Origin: Oscillibacter sp.
Lineage (GTDB): Bacteria; Bacillota; Clostridia; Oscillospirales; Oscillospiraceae
Length of the DNA stretch: 28,463 nt
Direction of reading: 5' to 3'
NCBI GenBank assembly: GCA_022796315.1
Contig: JAAWIL010000005.1
Coordinates: 1-28,463 of the forward strand
Positions 20,916 through 28,463 of this stretch are shown piece by piece (positions within the stretch are counted from its first letter, which is position 1; each line of letters starts with the position of its first letter). The notes under the pieces are model-generated. The model ran no database searches, had not been told where the DNA came from, and saw nothing but the letters and a program-made list of their open reading frames with translations. Position numbers and translations under genes: made by a program.

Positions 20916-21992
20916 TTACGCGGCCCCCTGCGGCAGAATCAGGCAGCTCTTCCCCTCGGCGGCCTGGTCCTCCAGGGCCAGCTCCGGCACAAAATCCGTA
21001 GTCTCGCTGACGGCCTTCACCGCCGCGCCCAGGGTCTCGGCCATGGCCGGCTCCGTGACGGCGTACACCCGGTCCACCAGAGGCGCGATCTTGTTCAAAT
21101 CCAGTCCCGCCGTCTCGTCGGGTCCGGTGGCCAGCACCGCCTCCGGCAGCTCGATGGACAACAGGATCTCATAGGGCTCCAGGGCCGTCTTCAGGGCCTG
21201 GAGCAGCGCCGCCACGTTGTCGCTGAGGACCTCCTCCCCGGTGTAGGCAATCTTGTGAACCTTGCCCTCGGTGGGATAGGAGACGTCCGTCAGCAGCAGC
21301 TCGTCAAAGCCCATGTCCGCCGCCTCCAGGGCCAGGGCGGTGAGGAATTCCACCGTTCTGGCCTTGGCGGGGTCCAGCCAGGTATGGTTCTTCCCGTCAT
21401 AGAAGGCGTACCCGCTGGTGTTCTTGAGACCCATGTCCGTCACGTTGACCCTGGCCGTCACCGGGTCCAGCAGACAGGACAGGCGGGCGATGCTCACCAG
21501 GCTCTTCTCTTCGCCGGCGATCTCCGCCAGCACCTCGGCCGTGTCCTTTTTGACCTTCACCGCCTGGGGCAGGGCGGCGCCGGAGTCATAGTAGACCTTG
21601 CCGGCGGCGTCTTTCAAGGTCACGGCCACCGCGTTATAGGGCACCGCAGAGCTCAAAAGCGCTCCCCCCGCCGTGGCGGTCCAGTTCGCCCGGGTGACAG
21701 GTCCCGATGCCAGGGAGAAGGCGTAGACCGCCGGCGGCCCCGGCGGCTCCTGGATTATCAGGTCCAGCTCCGGCGCCTCCGGCGCCTCCGCCTCCAAAGG
21801 AGCCGGGTCCGGTTCCTCCTGCTGCCAGGGGATCTCCAGGTGGGGAACCCCCCTCTCGTCAAAGACGATGTGCTCCTGCAGCACAATGAACGCCGCCGCA
21901 GCCAGAATAACCAGGCACAGCAGAATGGCCAGGAAGATTTTCAGCTTGGACTCCCGTCCTCGATAGCTATGGTATCCCTTGGCGCCAGTCAT
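20916..21992 (-). CDS. Membrane-anchored putative glycoside hydrolase-like protein (DUF4015-like)
   Basis: A 358-residue protein with a basic N-terminus, one transmembrane anchor (about 18-38, LKIFLAILLCLVILAAAAF), a Pro/Glu-rich linker (about 52-80) and an extracytoplasmic domain. The segments YNAVAVTLKDAAGKVYYDSG and, later, MGFDELLLTDVSYPTEG look like strand-loop elements of the putative glycosyl hydrolase barrel called DUF4015, in which a lysine/aspartate-containing strand follows NAVVIDVKD. The match is by recalled pattern only and the domain here is shorter than usual. It has its own near-perfect promoter and terminator. A cell-wall or surface polysaccharide role is a guess. Confidence 0.55.
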   Translation of the reverse strand: MTGAKGYHSYRGRESKLKIFLAILLCLVILAAAAFIVLQEHIVFDERGVPHLEIPWQQEEPDPAPLEAEAPEAPELDLIIQEPPGPPAVYAFSLASGPVTRANWTATAGGALLSSAVPYNAVAVTLKDAAGKVYYDSGAALPQAVKVKKDTAEVLAEIAGEEKSLVSIARLSCLLDPVTARVNVTDMGLKNTSGYAFYDGKNHTWLDPAKARTVEFLTALALEAADMGFDELLLTDVSYPTEGKVHKIAYTGEEVLSDNVAALLQALKTALEPYEILLSIELPEAVLATGPDETAGLDLNKIAPLVDRVYAVTEPAMAETLGAAVKAVSETTDFVPELALEDQAAEGKSCLILPQGAA

Positions 21993-22025
21993 GCCCAGTC
22001 CCCCCCCGTTTCTCTATGATCTCTT

Positions 22026-22054
22026 ATTATATGCAGGATTTCGTCAAAAATCAA
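22026..22054 (-). promoter_or_regulatory. Promoter of the DUF4015-like gene
   Basis: Minus strand TTGATT (22049-22054), 17-bp spacer, consensus TATAAT (22026-22031). Confidence 0.65.
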
Positions 22055-22100
22055 TCCATTGCCGCGCTCAGACAAAAATTTGAGCTTCCGGCGGGCCCGG

Positions 22101-22910
22101 TCACAGCGGGTGCCAGACGGGCTCCATCCGCGTGAAGGTGCAGAACCGGGTGAACCCGCAGGCGCGCAGCAGCTCCTGCCGCTCCCGAATGGCGCAGCCC
22201 ACGTCCCGGCGGCGGTGGGCGTCGCTGCCCAGGGTGATGATCTCGCCCCCCAGGTCCCGGTACATCTTCAGCCACTTGGCGTCCGGCAGGGGCGTGTTGC
22301 CCCGGTTGGTATTCAGCTCGATTCCGCAGCCCCGCTGGATCAGCATCCGGAAGATCTCCTCCATCTCCGCCTCGTAGCCGTCAAAGGTCATCTGAAAGCC
22401 CCGGTTCTCATTGAGGTAGCGCAGGGGCAGCGTGGCGTGGCCCAGCACGGAGAACTTCCCCCACTGCACCAGCTTCCGCACCTGCTCCAGGTAGTCCAGA
22501 ATCCCCTCCCGGGCCTCGGCCTCGCCGGCCGGGTCGAAGAAGTAGAGATCCTCGCCGCCGTAGCGCGCGGAGAGCATATGAATGGAGCCGATGAGAAAAT
22601 CCATGGGCGGCGCCTGGGCCAGCAGACGCTCCGTGTTCTCCACACCCCAGGGGACGTCCCCCAGCTCCACCCCCAGCCGCAGCTGAATCCGGTCTCCCAG
22701 GGCGGCCCGGGCCTCCTGAAAGTCCGCCGCCAGCTTCTCCCAGTCGTAGTGCCTGCGGGGGCTGGTGAGACCCCACTCCACCGGCTCCATGTGGTCGGTG
22801 AAGCAGATTTCGTCCAGTCCCGCCGCCAGGGCGGCCTCCGCCATCTCCGTCATGGAGCGCCCGGCGTCCGGAGAGATTCTCGTGTGTGTATGGTAATCCG
22901 CAAGATACAT
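22101..22910 (-). CDS. PHP-domain phosphoesterase, histidinol-phosphatase (HisK/HisJ) family
   Basis: A 269-residue metal-dependent phosphoesterase with a PHP barrel. Metal-binding motifs are seen in order: DYHTHTRISPD (residues 5-15), FTDHME, GVELGDV, GSIHML, LGHATL, ELNTNRGNTP and GSDAHRRRDVG. These match HisJ-type histidinol phosphatases, which remove phosphate from histidinol phosphate in histidine synthesis; related PHP proteins act on other substrates and no his gene is nearby, so the reaction is probable, not proven. ATG 22910 is chosen because GGGAGG precedes it by four bases and the motif begins five residues in. dnaJ lies upstream on the same strand, 103 bases away. Confidence 0.88.
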   Translation of the reverse strand: MYLADYHTHTRISPDAGRSMTEMAEAALAAGLDEICFTDHMEPVEWGLTSPRRHYDWEKLAADFQEARAALGDRIQLRLGVELGDVPWGVENTERLLAQAPPMDFLIGSIHMLSARYGGEDLYFFDPAGEAEAREGILDYLEQVRKLVQWGKFSVLGHATLPLRYLNENRGFQMTFDGYEAEMEEIFRMLIQRGCGIELNTNRGNTPLPDAKWLKMYRDLGGEIITLGSDAHRRRDVGCAIRERQELLRACGFTRFCTFTRMEPVWHPL

Positions 22911-23013
22911 AGTGCCTCCCAGCCTCGGTCCCCGAAGCGCCCGCTCCGGCCTCCCGGAGGATTTGTTTTCGGACATCAAGGCGTAAAACAGTTCGTCTTT
23001 TTAGAAAAAACGG

Positions 23014-24147
23014 TTATTTCTTGAACTTCTTGAAGAACTTTCTCCGCTCCTCGTAGTTGTTGTCTCCCACGCTCTCGGCGAACTTCTTCAGCGCCTCCTT
23101 CTGCTCCTTGTTCAGGTTCCGGGGCGTCTCGATGTAGACGGTGACATACTGGTCTCCCCGGCCCCGGCCGTTGATGGCGGGAATGCCCTTGCCCTTGAGG
23201 CGGAAAGTGGTGCCGGACTGTGTGCCCTCCGGCAGGTCGTACTTCACCTTGCCGTCAATGGTGGGAATCTCCAGCTCCGCTCCCAGCACCGCCTGGGTGA
23301 AGGTGATGGGCGCCTCGCACAGAACGCTGGTGCCCTCCCGGCGGAACAGCTCGTGGGGCCGCACGGTGATGGTAATCAGCAGATCGCCGGTAGGGCCCCC
23401 GTTCCTGCCGGCGTTGCCCTGGCCCCGGATGGAGATGGTCTGGCCGTTGTCGATGCCCGCGGGAATGCTGGCCTTGATGGTCTTGCGCCGGCGCAGGGCC
23501 CCGGTGCCCTTGCAGTCCGGGCAGGGCTGGCGGATGATCTTGCCCTTGCCGCCGCAGGCGGAGCAGGGCGTGGTGGTGGAGAAGACCCCCATGGGCGTCT
23601 GCCGCCGGGACTGGACCTGGCCCGTGCCGTGGCAGACGGAGCAGGTCTCCGGCTCCGCGCCGGCGGCGCAGCCGCTGCCGTGGCAGGTGCCGCAGGACTC
23701 CGTCCGGTCCACGCTGACCTCCTTCTCGCAGCCGAAGGCGGCCTCCTCAAAGCTGATGGCCAGGGACAGCCGGATGCTCTCTCCCCGCTGGGGGGCATTG
23801 GGGTTCGTCCTCCGGCCGCCGAAGCCGCCGCCGAAGAAGCTGCCGAAGATGTCCCCCAGGTCCCCGAAGTCGAAGCTGCCGTCAAACCCGCCGCCGGCGC
23901 CCCCGCCGTAGCTGGGGTCCACCCCTGCGAAGCCGAACTGGTCGTAGCGGGCCTTCTTGTTGGGGTCGGAGAGGACCTCATAGGCCTCGTTGGCCTCCTT
24001 GAACTTCTCCTCTGCCTCCTTGTTGTCGGGGTTCAGGTCCGGATGATACTTCCGGGCCAGCTTCTTATAGGCCTTTTTGATCTCATCCTCCGACGCGCCC
24101 TTGGCCACGCCCAGGACCTCGTAATAATCACGTTTCTGATCTGCCAT
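23014..24147 (-). CDS. dnaJ: Chaperone DnaJ (Hsp40)
   Basis: A 377-residue co-chaperone that delivers unfolded protein to DnaK and stimulates its ATPase. The J domain (about 1-70) has HPD in KYHPDLNPD; a Gly/Phe-rich region follows (about 75-115); then four CxxCxGxG zinc repeats (CGTCHGSG, CSVCHGTG, CSACGGKG, CPDCKGTG), and the C-terminal substrate-binding domains. GGAGGAGCT precedes the ATG. The second repeat is spaced by an unusually cysteine-containing insert (GSGCAAGAE). It is last in the hrcA-grpE-dnaK-dnaJ order and is separated from dnaK by 159 bases with a long stem-loop. Confidence 0.97.
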   Translation of the reverse strand: MADQKRDYYEVLGVAKGASEDEIKKAYKKLARKYHPDLNPDNKEAEEKFKEANEAYEVLSDPNKKARYDQFGFAGVDPSYGGGAGGGFDGSFDFGDLGDIFGSFFGGGFGGRRTNPNAPQRGESIRLSLAISFEEAAFGCEKEVSVDRTESCGTCHGSGCAAGAEPETCSVCHGTGQVQSRRQTPMGVFSTTTPCSACGGKGKIIRQPCPDCKGTGALRRRKTIKASIPAGIDNGQTISIRGQGNAGRNGGPTGDLLITITVRPHELFRREGTSVLCEAPITFTQAVLGAELEIPTIDGKVKYDLPEGTQSGTTFRLKGKGIPAINGRGRGDQYVTVYIETPRNLNKEQKEALKKFAESVGDNNYEERRKFFKKFKK

Positions 24148-24253
24148 AGCTCCTCCAATGAACGCGGGAATGAGAAATCAGGAATGAGCCGCTTCTCCAA
24201 AACCGGCCGGTACTCATTCCCCGTTCCCAATTCCCCACAGACTCCGTAATGCC

Positions 24254-24294
24254 GTCCAATGGGGCGGGGAAATGCACTCCCCGTCCCATTGGAC
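24254..24294. other. Stem-loop between dnaK and dnaJ
   Basis: GTCCAATGGG(G)CGGGGA paired with TCCCCG(T)CCCATTGGAC, nearly perfect over 16 bp, 12 bases after the dnaK stop. A weaker dyad GGAATGAG/CTCATTCC lies beyond it. It probably acts as a 3' barrier or partial terminator that sets the DnaK to DnaJ ratio. Confidence 0.55.
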
Positions 24295-24306
24295 GCAGCT
24301 TCGCTG

Positions 24307-26151
24307 TCACTTATTCTGGTCGTCCTCGTCAACCACCTTGTAGTCGGCGTCATAGTACTGTCCCTCGCCGCCCTGGGCGCCGGCGTCGGGGCCGGGCTGC
24401 TGGGCCGCCCCCTGGGGGTTGGCCTGCTGATAGAGCTTCTCGCTCACGCCGTAGAACGCCTGCTGAAGGGCCTCGGTGTTGGCCTTGATGGCGGCGGTGT
24501 CCGTGCCCTTCAGGGCCTCCTTCAGCTTGTCAATGGCCGCCTGGACCTGGTTCTTGTCGCCCTCGGGGATCTTGTCGCCCATCTCCGCCAGGGTCTTCTC
24601 GCTCTGGTAGACCATCTGGTCGGCCTGGTTGCGGGTCTCCACTTCCTCCTTGAGCTTCTTGTCCTCGGCGGCGTACTGCTCCGCCTCCTTCACGGCCTTC
24701 TCAATGTCGTCCTTGCTCATGTTGGAGGAGGAGGTGATGGTGATGTGCTGCTCCTGGCCGGTGCCCAGGTCCTTGGCGGAGACGTTGACAATGCCGTTGG
24801 CGTCAATGTCGAAGGTCACCTCGATCTGGGGCACGCCCCGGCGGGCCGGCGCGATGCCGTCCAGGTGGAAGCGGCCCAGGGACTTGTTGGCGGCCGCCAT
24901 CTCCCGCTCGCCCTGGAGGACGTTGACCTCCACGCTGGTCTGGTTGTCGGCGGCGGTGGAGAACACCTGGCTCTTCTTCACGGGGATGGTGGTGTTGCGC
25001 TCAATCAGCTTCGTACACACGCCGCCGTAGGTCTCGATGCCCAGGGACAGCGGGGTCACGTCCAGCAGCAGCAGGCCCTTCACGTCGCCGGTGAGGACGC
25101 CGGCCTGGAGCGCCGCGCCCATGGCCACGCACTCGTCGGGGTTGATGCCCTTGAAGGGGTCGTTGCCGGTGAAGTTCTTCACGGCCTCCTGGACCGCGGG
25201 AATCCGGCTGGAGCCGCCCACCATCAGCACCTTGCTCAGGTCGGCGGGCTTGAGGCCCGCGTCGCTCATGGCCTGGCGCACGGGGCCCATGGTGGCGTCC
25301 ACCAGGTGGCTGGTGAGCTCGTTGAACTTGGCCCGGGAGAGGGTCACGTCCAGGTGCTTGGGGCCGTTGGCGTCGGCGGTGATATAGGGCAGGTTGATGT
25401 TGGAGGTGGTGACGCCGGAGAGCTCAATCTTGGCCTTCTCCGCGGCCTCCTTCAGGCGCTGCATGGCCACCTTGTCGGCGGAGAGGTCCACGCCGTCGGT
25501 GCGCTTGAACTCGCCGACCAGCCACTTCATGACGCACTCGTCGAAATCGTCGCCGCCCAGGCGGTTGTTGCCGGCGGTGGCCAGGACCTCGATGACGCCG
25601 TCGTCGATATCCAGGATGCTGACGTCGAAGGTGCCGCCGCCCAGGTCATAGACCATGATCTTCTGGGCCTGCTCCTTGTCCACACCGTAGGCCAGGGCCG
25701 CGGCGGTGGGCTCGTTGATGATGCGCTTGACCTCCAAGCCCGCGATCTTGCCGGCGTCCTTGGTGGCCTGGCGCTGGGAGTCGGTGAAGTAGGCGGGCAC
25801 GGTGATGACCGCCTCGGTGACGGCGCCGCCCAGGTAGCTCTCGGCGTCGGCCTTGAGCTTCTGGAGGATCATGGCGCTGATCTCCTGAGGGGTGTAGTTC
25901 TTGCCGTCAATACCCACCTTGTGGTCGCTGCCCATCTCCCGCTTGATCGAGGCGATGGTCCGGTCGGGGTTGGTAATGGCCTGGCGCTTGGCCACCTGGC
26001 CCACCATGCGCTCACCGGTCTTGGAGAAGGCCACCACGGACGGGGTGGTGCGGTTGCCCTCGGCGTTGGCGATGACGACCGCCTCGCCGCCCTCCATAAC
26101 GGCCACGCAGGAGTTGGTGGTTCCCAAATCAATACCGATTACTTTAGACAT
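24307..26151 (-). CDS. dnaK: Chaperone DnaK (Hsp70)
   Basis: A 614-residue Hsp70. The ATPase domain starts with the phosphate-1 loop GIDLGTTNSCVAVMEGGE and includes AYGVDKEQAQKIMVYDLGGG (phosphate 2) and GGSSRIPAVQ; the linker and substrate-binding domain contain LLLLDVTPLSLGIETYGGV. The C-terminal tail is acidic (ends VVDEDDQNK) with a Gln/Gly-rich flexible part. It lacks the insert of about 25 residues found in Gram-negative DnaK at the equivalent position near residue 80, as expected in Bacillota. The ATG at 26151 follows GGAGGCAAGCATC; a longer frame of five codons is possible. It lies 87 bases after grpE. Confidence 0.98.
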   Translation of the reverse strand: MSKVIGIDLGTTNSCVAVMEGGEAVVIANAEGNRTTPSVVAFSKTGERMVGQVAKRQAITNPDRTIASIKREMGSDHKVGIDGKNYTPQEISAMILQKLKADAESYLGGAVTEAVITVPAYFTDSQRQATKDAGKIAGLEVKRIINEPTAAALAYGVDKEQAQKIMVYDLGGGTFDVSILDIDDGVIEVLATAGNNRLGGDDFDECVMKWLVGEFKRTDGVDLSADKVAMQRLKEAAEKAKIELSGVTTSNINLPYITADANGPKHLDVTLSRAKFNELTSHLVDATMGPVRQAMSDAGLKPADLSKVLMVGGSSRIPAVQEAVKNFTGNDPFKGINPDECVAMGAALQAGVLTGDVKGLLLLDVTPLSLGIETYGGVCTKLIERNTTIPVKKSQVFSTAADNQTSVEVNVLQGEREMAAANKSLGRFHLDGIAPARRGVPQIEVTFDIDANGIVNVSAKDLGTGQEQHITITSSSNMSKDDIEKAVKEAEQYAAEDKKLKEEVETRNQADQMVYQSEKTLAEMGDKIPEGDKNQVQAAIDKLKEALKGTDTAAIKANTEALQQAFYGVSEKLYQQANPQGAAQQPGPDAGAQGGEGQYYDADYKVVDEDDQNK

Positions 26152-26238
26152 GATGCTTGCCTCCAATTATCAACATAATTTTATATATTACTCACAAATC
26201 TCCATGGAACCCCGCCGGGGCGGGTCCCCTGCGGCCGG

Positions 26239-26826
26239 TCAGTTGGCCACCTGCACAATGGCGTGGCGCACCATCCTGTCTCCCAGCCGGAAGCCGGCCT
26301 GGAAGACCTGGGCCACCTCGTTCTCGCCGAAGCGCCCGTCGTCCACGTGCATCACGGCGTTCATGGTCTCCGGGTCAAAGGTCTGGCCCAGGGCCGCGAT
26401 CTCCTCCACGCCCAGCTTCTTCAGAATCTCCTGGTACTGGTGGAAGATCATCACAAGGCCCTTCTTGTGGGGGGAGTCGTCGTCGCCCTCCGTGGCGCAG
26501 GCCCGCTCCAGGTTGTCATACACCGCCAGGAACTCCCGGATGGTGTCCGTCTTGGCGTCCTGGTAGATGGCGTCCTTCTCCTTGGCGGTGCGCTTGCGGT
26601 AGTTGTCATACTCTGCGGCCAGGCGGGCGAACTGATCCTTCACCGTGTCCAGCTGCTTCAGGGCGTCCTCCACCTGCTGGGCCTGTTCCTGGGTCAGGGT
26701 GCAGCCCTTCTTCTTTTTCTGCTTCTTCTCCCGGGTCTCGGGGGCGGCCTCCGTCTCGGTCTCCGGAGCGGGCTCTGCCTGGGTCTCCGGGGTCTCCTGC
26801 GGGACCTCCTTGTTCTCTTCGCTCAT
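26239..26826 (-). CDS. grpE: Nucleotide exchange factor GrpE
   Basis: A 195-residue dimeric nucleotide exchange factor that releases ADP from DnaK. An acidic, low-complexity head (about 1-33) and a lysine cluster (KKQKKKKG) precede the long coiled coil around 45-110 with the family motif YDNYRKRTAKEK, and the C-terminal beta domain (GQTFDPETMNAVMHV, VFQAGFRLGDRMVRHAIVQVAN). The start ATG overlaps the hrcA stop by four bases (ATGA), so the two are translationally coupled. The gene is part of the CIRCE-controlled operon. Confidence 0.96.
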   Translation of the reverse strand: MSEENKEVPQETPETQAEPAPETETEAAPETREKKQKKKKGCTLTQEQAQQVEDALKQLDTVKDQFARLAAEYDNYRKRTAKEKDAIYQDAKTDTIREFLAVYDNLERACATEGDDDSPHKKGLVMIFHQYQEILKKLGVEEIAALGQTFDPETMNAVMHVDDGRFGENEVAQVFQAGFRLGDRMVRHAIVQVAN

Positions 26827-27869
26827 TCCTTCGTATCCTCCTTCGGGGGTAGTTCCTGTTTTCCGAACAGCCGCGTCAGCCCGTCGGCAAAGCCGGAGAG
26901 CCGGGCGGCCACTGTGGCGTAATCCATGCGGGTGGGGCCCACTACGCCGATGAAGCCCCGCATATCGTCCCCAATATCATAGCTGGCCACCACCACACTG
27001 GTGTCCCGCAGGGCCTTGCTGACGTTCTCCGGTCCGATCAGAATCTGCATGGGGCTGTCCTGAGGCATGGGCAGAGCCTCCTTGCTGTCGGTCAGGAAGC
27101 TCATGAGCTCATGGGCCTTGTCGGCGTCCCGGAACTCCGGCAGCTTCAAAAGCTCCTTCGCCCCGGCGGTAATGACCTCCTGGTGCCCTGCCTCCTCCAG
27201 GCTGTCCGCCGCGTAGGAGACCGTCTGGCCGAGAAGGAGGAAGGCCGCCGGCGGCACCTGCTCCGCCACGTTCATCAGCCGCAGGTTCATCTCCCGGGGG
27301 GAGATGGCGGTAAAGTGGGTGTTCAGCAGGTTCACCAGCACCGGGCGCTGGTCCTCCTCTACCTTCAGCTGCATCCGCAGCAGCTGGCTGCGGACCCGGC
27401 TGTTGCTGAGCATCACCACCACAATACAGCTGCCCTCGTCCACCGGCAGCAGCTCGTAGCGCTGCACGGTCAGCTTTGTGCGGCTGGCGGCCGTGACATA
27501 GGTGGGGTAGTTCACAATGGACGCCGCCGCCCGTCCCGCCTGAGAGATCACCCGGTCCAGCTCCTCCAGCTTGATCCGGAGGGCCTGGTTGATCTTCTCC
27601 GTCTCGCTGAGGCTCAGCTTCTGCTGCTCCATCAGCTCATTGACGTACAGCCGGTATCCCTTGGGCGCCGGCACCCGCCCGGCGGAGGTATGGGGCTGCT
27701 CCAGATAGCCCAGCTCCACCAAATCCGCCAGCTCGTTCCGGATCGTGGCGGAGCTGACGCTGCCGCCCATCCGTCCGGCGATGGCCTTGGAGCCCACCGG
27801 CTCGGCGGTGTGGATATATCCCTCTACCACGGCCTTCAGGATCTGCCGTTTTCGGTCTGTCAGCTCCAT
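26823..27869 (-). CDS. hrcA: Heat-inducible transcription repressor HrcA
   Basis: A 348-residue repressor of class I heat-shock genes; it binds the CIRCE operator as a dimer and loses activity when the GroE chaperone is titrated by unfolded protein. The N-terminal winged helix has YIHTAEPVGSKAIAGR and SVSSATIRNELADLVELGYL, then QPHTSAGRVP (about 50-65), the family signature. The C-terminal dimerisation domains follow. The ATG at 27869 is supported by GAGGCGAGGGGCAC; a longer frame upstream would cross the CIRCE. It is first in the operon and thus autoregulated. Confidence 0.97.
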   Translation of the reverse strand: MELTDRKRQILKAVVEGYIHTAEPVGSKAIAGRMGGSVSSATIRNELADLVELGYLEQPHTSAGRVPAPKGYRLYVNELMEQQKLSLSETEKINQALRIKLEELDRVISQAGRAAASIVNYPTYVTAASRTKLTVQRYELLPVDEGSCIVVVMLSNSRVRSQLLRMQLKVEEDQRPVLVNLLNTHFTAISPREMNLRLMNVAEQVPPAAFLLLGQTVSYAADSLEEAGHQEVITAGAKELLKLPEFRDADKAHELMSFLTDSKEALPMPQDSPMQILIGPENVSKALRDTSVVVASYDIGDDMRGFIGVVGPTRMDYATVAARLSGFADGLTRLFGKQELPPKEDTKE

Positions 27870-27916
27870 GTGCCCCTCGCCTCCAGTCTCCGGCCGGCGC
27901 TGTCTTAACCAGATGT

Positions 27917-27943
27917 TTAGCACTCTTCCATCCGGAGTGCTAA
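27917..27943. promoter_or_regulatory. CIRCE operator
   Basis: TTAGCACTC-N9-GAGTGCTAA, a perfect match to the consensus, at the expected transcription start, five bases past the -10 box. It is the HrcA site for the whole operon. Confidence 0.97.
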
Positions 27944-27947
27944 ACCG

Positions 27948-27976
27948 AGTTTACCACCCGCGGAAATCATTGTCAA
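27948..27976 (-). promoter_or_regulatory. Sigma-A promoter of the hrcA operon
   Basis: Minus strand TTGACA (27971-27976), 17-bp spacer, TAAACT (27948-27953). Confidence 0.85.
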
Positions 27977-28011
27977 TGGATGGATATAAACAAATTGTAA
28001 ACAAAGGCCCC

Positions 28012-28185
28012 TCACAAGTTGTCCTCCACCGCCCGGCACTCCAAAAACCGGGTGATGGCCTGGTCCCGCCGGGAGACCTCCCGTTTTCCGAACGCGCTGT
28101 GGACATGGGCCTTCACCGTGCCCACGGTGATATAGAGCATGTCGCTGATCTCCCGGGACCCGGGGGTTCTGCCGGCTGATTTTTC
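28012..28185 (-). pseudogene. 5'-truncated LuxR/GerE-type HTH remnant
   Basis: Fifty-seven codons ending in TGA with no start: the frame opens right after a TAG at 28186-28188. It reads as the GerE helix-turn-helix: REISDMLYITVGTVKAHVHS matches the family core (xREIAxxLxIsxgTVKxHV), followed by SAFGKREVSRRDQAITRF. The receiver or sensor part is gone. It lies directly behind the hrcA promoter, pointing the same way. It is probably decayed by a deletion between it and the repeat beginning at 28307. The region 28186-28306 otherwise shows nothing recognisable. Confidence 0.65.
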
Positions 28186-28306
28186 CTATAGAATACTATA
28201 AACCCACAGGAAAGCACAAGCGCCCTTGAAAAATCTGTCAAATTTTACAAAACCAAGCTGTGGAACATGTCTATATCTCGGGTTCTCCCCGGCCTCTTCC
28301 GAAAGA

Positions 28307-28463
28307 TATAGTCACCGCAGTTGAAAAGAAGCAAATGCTTCTTTTCAACCCTGGGGCGCTTAGACGCCCCAGGGGCCGTGAAACGGCCTGACGGTGGACT
28401 TCATAGGCAAAACACAGCACATGTTATGTGCCGCGGGCTTTGCCCGCCTTGAAAATCGGTTGC
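28307..28463 (-). repeat. Dispersed structured repeat, copy D (runs off the window)
   Basis: Inverted relative to copy A and highly similar to it. It begins TATAGTCACCGCAGTTGA at 28307, with h6 as a perfect 14-bp stem (28320-28349), h5 CCTGGGGCG/CGCCCCAGG, h4 GGCCGT/ACGGCC, the CGGTGGAC closing strand, h3 GCACAT/ATGTGC and h2 GCGGGC/GCCCGC. It continues past the right end at GAAAATCGG. h5 has G-C where copy A has A-T. Confidence 0.8.

Noticed and set aside
24259..26178. Plus-strand frame of 639 residues opposite dnaK
   Set aside because: A shadow of dnaK with Val/Leu/Gly/His-rich composition; such frames are common opposite GC-rich conserved genes.
8751..28463. Repeat copies as a CRISPR array
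   Set aside because: Copies are kilobases apart, in both orientations, about 185 bp and internally palindromic; no spacers or cas genes exist.

Overview
The window looks like a chromosomal segment of a GC-rich, anaerobic gut-type Bacillota of the Oscillospirales kind (Flavonifractor / Lawsonibacter / Oscillibacter relatives); this is inferred from gene content and was not tested by any search. Supporting signs are the hrcA-grpE-dnaK-dnaJ heat-shock order with a perfect CIRCE operator, strong AGGAGG ribosome binding sites, sigma-A promoters with 17-bp spacers, a free-standing Spo0A-type DNA-binding domain, and a Gx-transporter / NusG-II / ApbE cassette.

Layout, left to right. (1) 0.3-3.6 kb: an Mrp-type Fe-S P-loop ATPase, then xpt and guaA, which together take xanthine to XMP to GMP. 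(2) 3.7-5.4 kb: a lower-GC accessory patch with a broken coding remnant and a two-gene unit encoding an XRE regulator and a stand-alone Spo0A C-terminal domain. (3) 5.4-8.6 kb: a lipoprotein of unknown function, an O6-alkylguanine-DNA alkyltransferase and two unrecognised small proteins. (4) 9.0-12.0 kb: a minus-strand operon apbE-like lipoprotein / NusG domain II protein / Gx transporter, reminiscent of part of the flavin-based extracellular electron transfer locus, divergent from an orphan membrane protein. (5) 12.0-15.6 kb: CutC, two tandem MgtC/SapB proteins, a bank of hairpins, and a DegV protein. (6) 16-18 kb: a MarR-MATE drug-efflux unit. (7) 18.1-20.6 kb: a polar amino-acid ABC importer (binding lipoprotein, permease, ATPase). 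(8) 20.9-22.9 kb: a membrane-anchored putative glycosidase-like protein and a PHP-family histidinol-phosphatase-like enzyme. (9) 23.0-27.9 kb: hrcA-grpE-dnaK-dnaJ. (10) 28.0-28.5 kb: a truncated LuxR-type HTH remnant and the edge of a repeat.

The most striking non-coding signal is a dispersed repeat of about 185 bp with five copies in 28 kb (8751-8936, 14630-14728 internally deleted, 16416-16599, 18003-18090 truncated, 28307 to the window end). It has imperfect terminal inverted repeats and an internal array of stem-loops, three of them enclosed by a closing helix. Copies differ by paired, compensating base changes, so the folded structure, not only the sequence, appears conserved. Copies sit only between genes; one fills the whole marR-MATE gap and supplies the marR stop codon, and another forms the hairpin between two convergent operons. 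No CRISPR array, rRNA or tRNA gene was seen.
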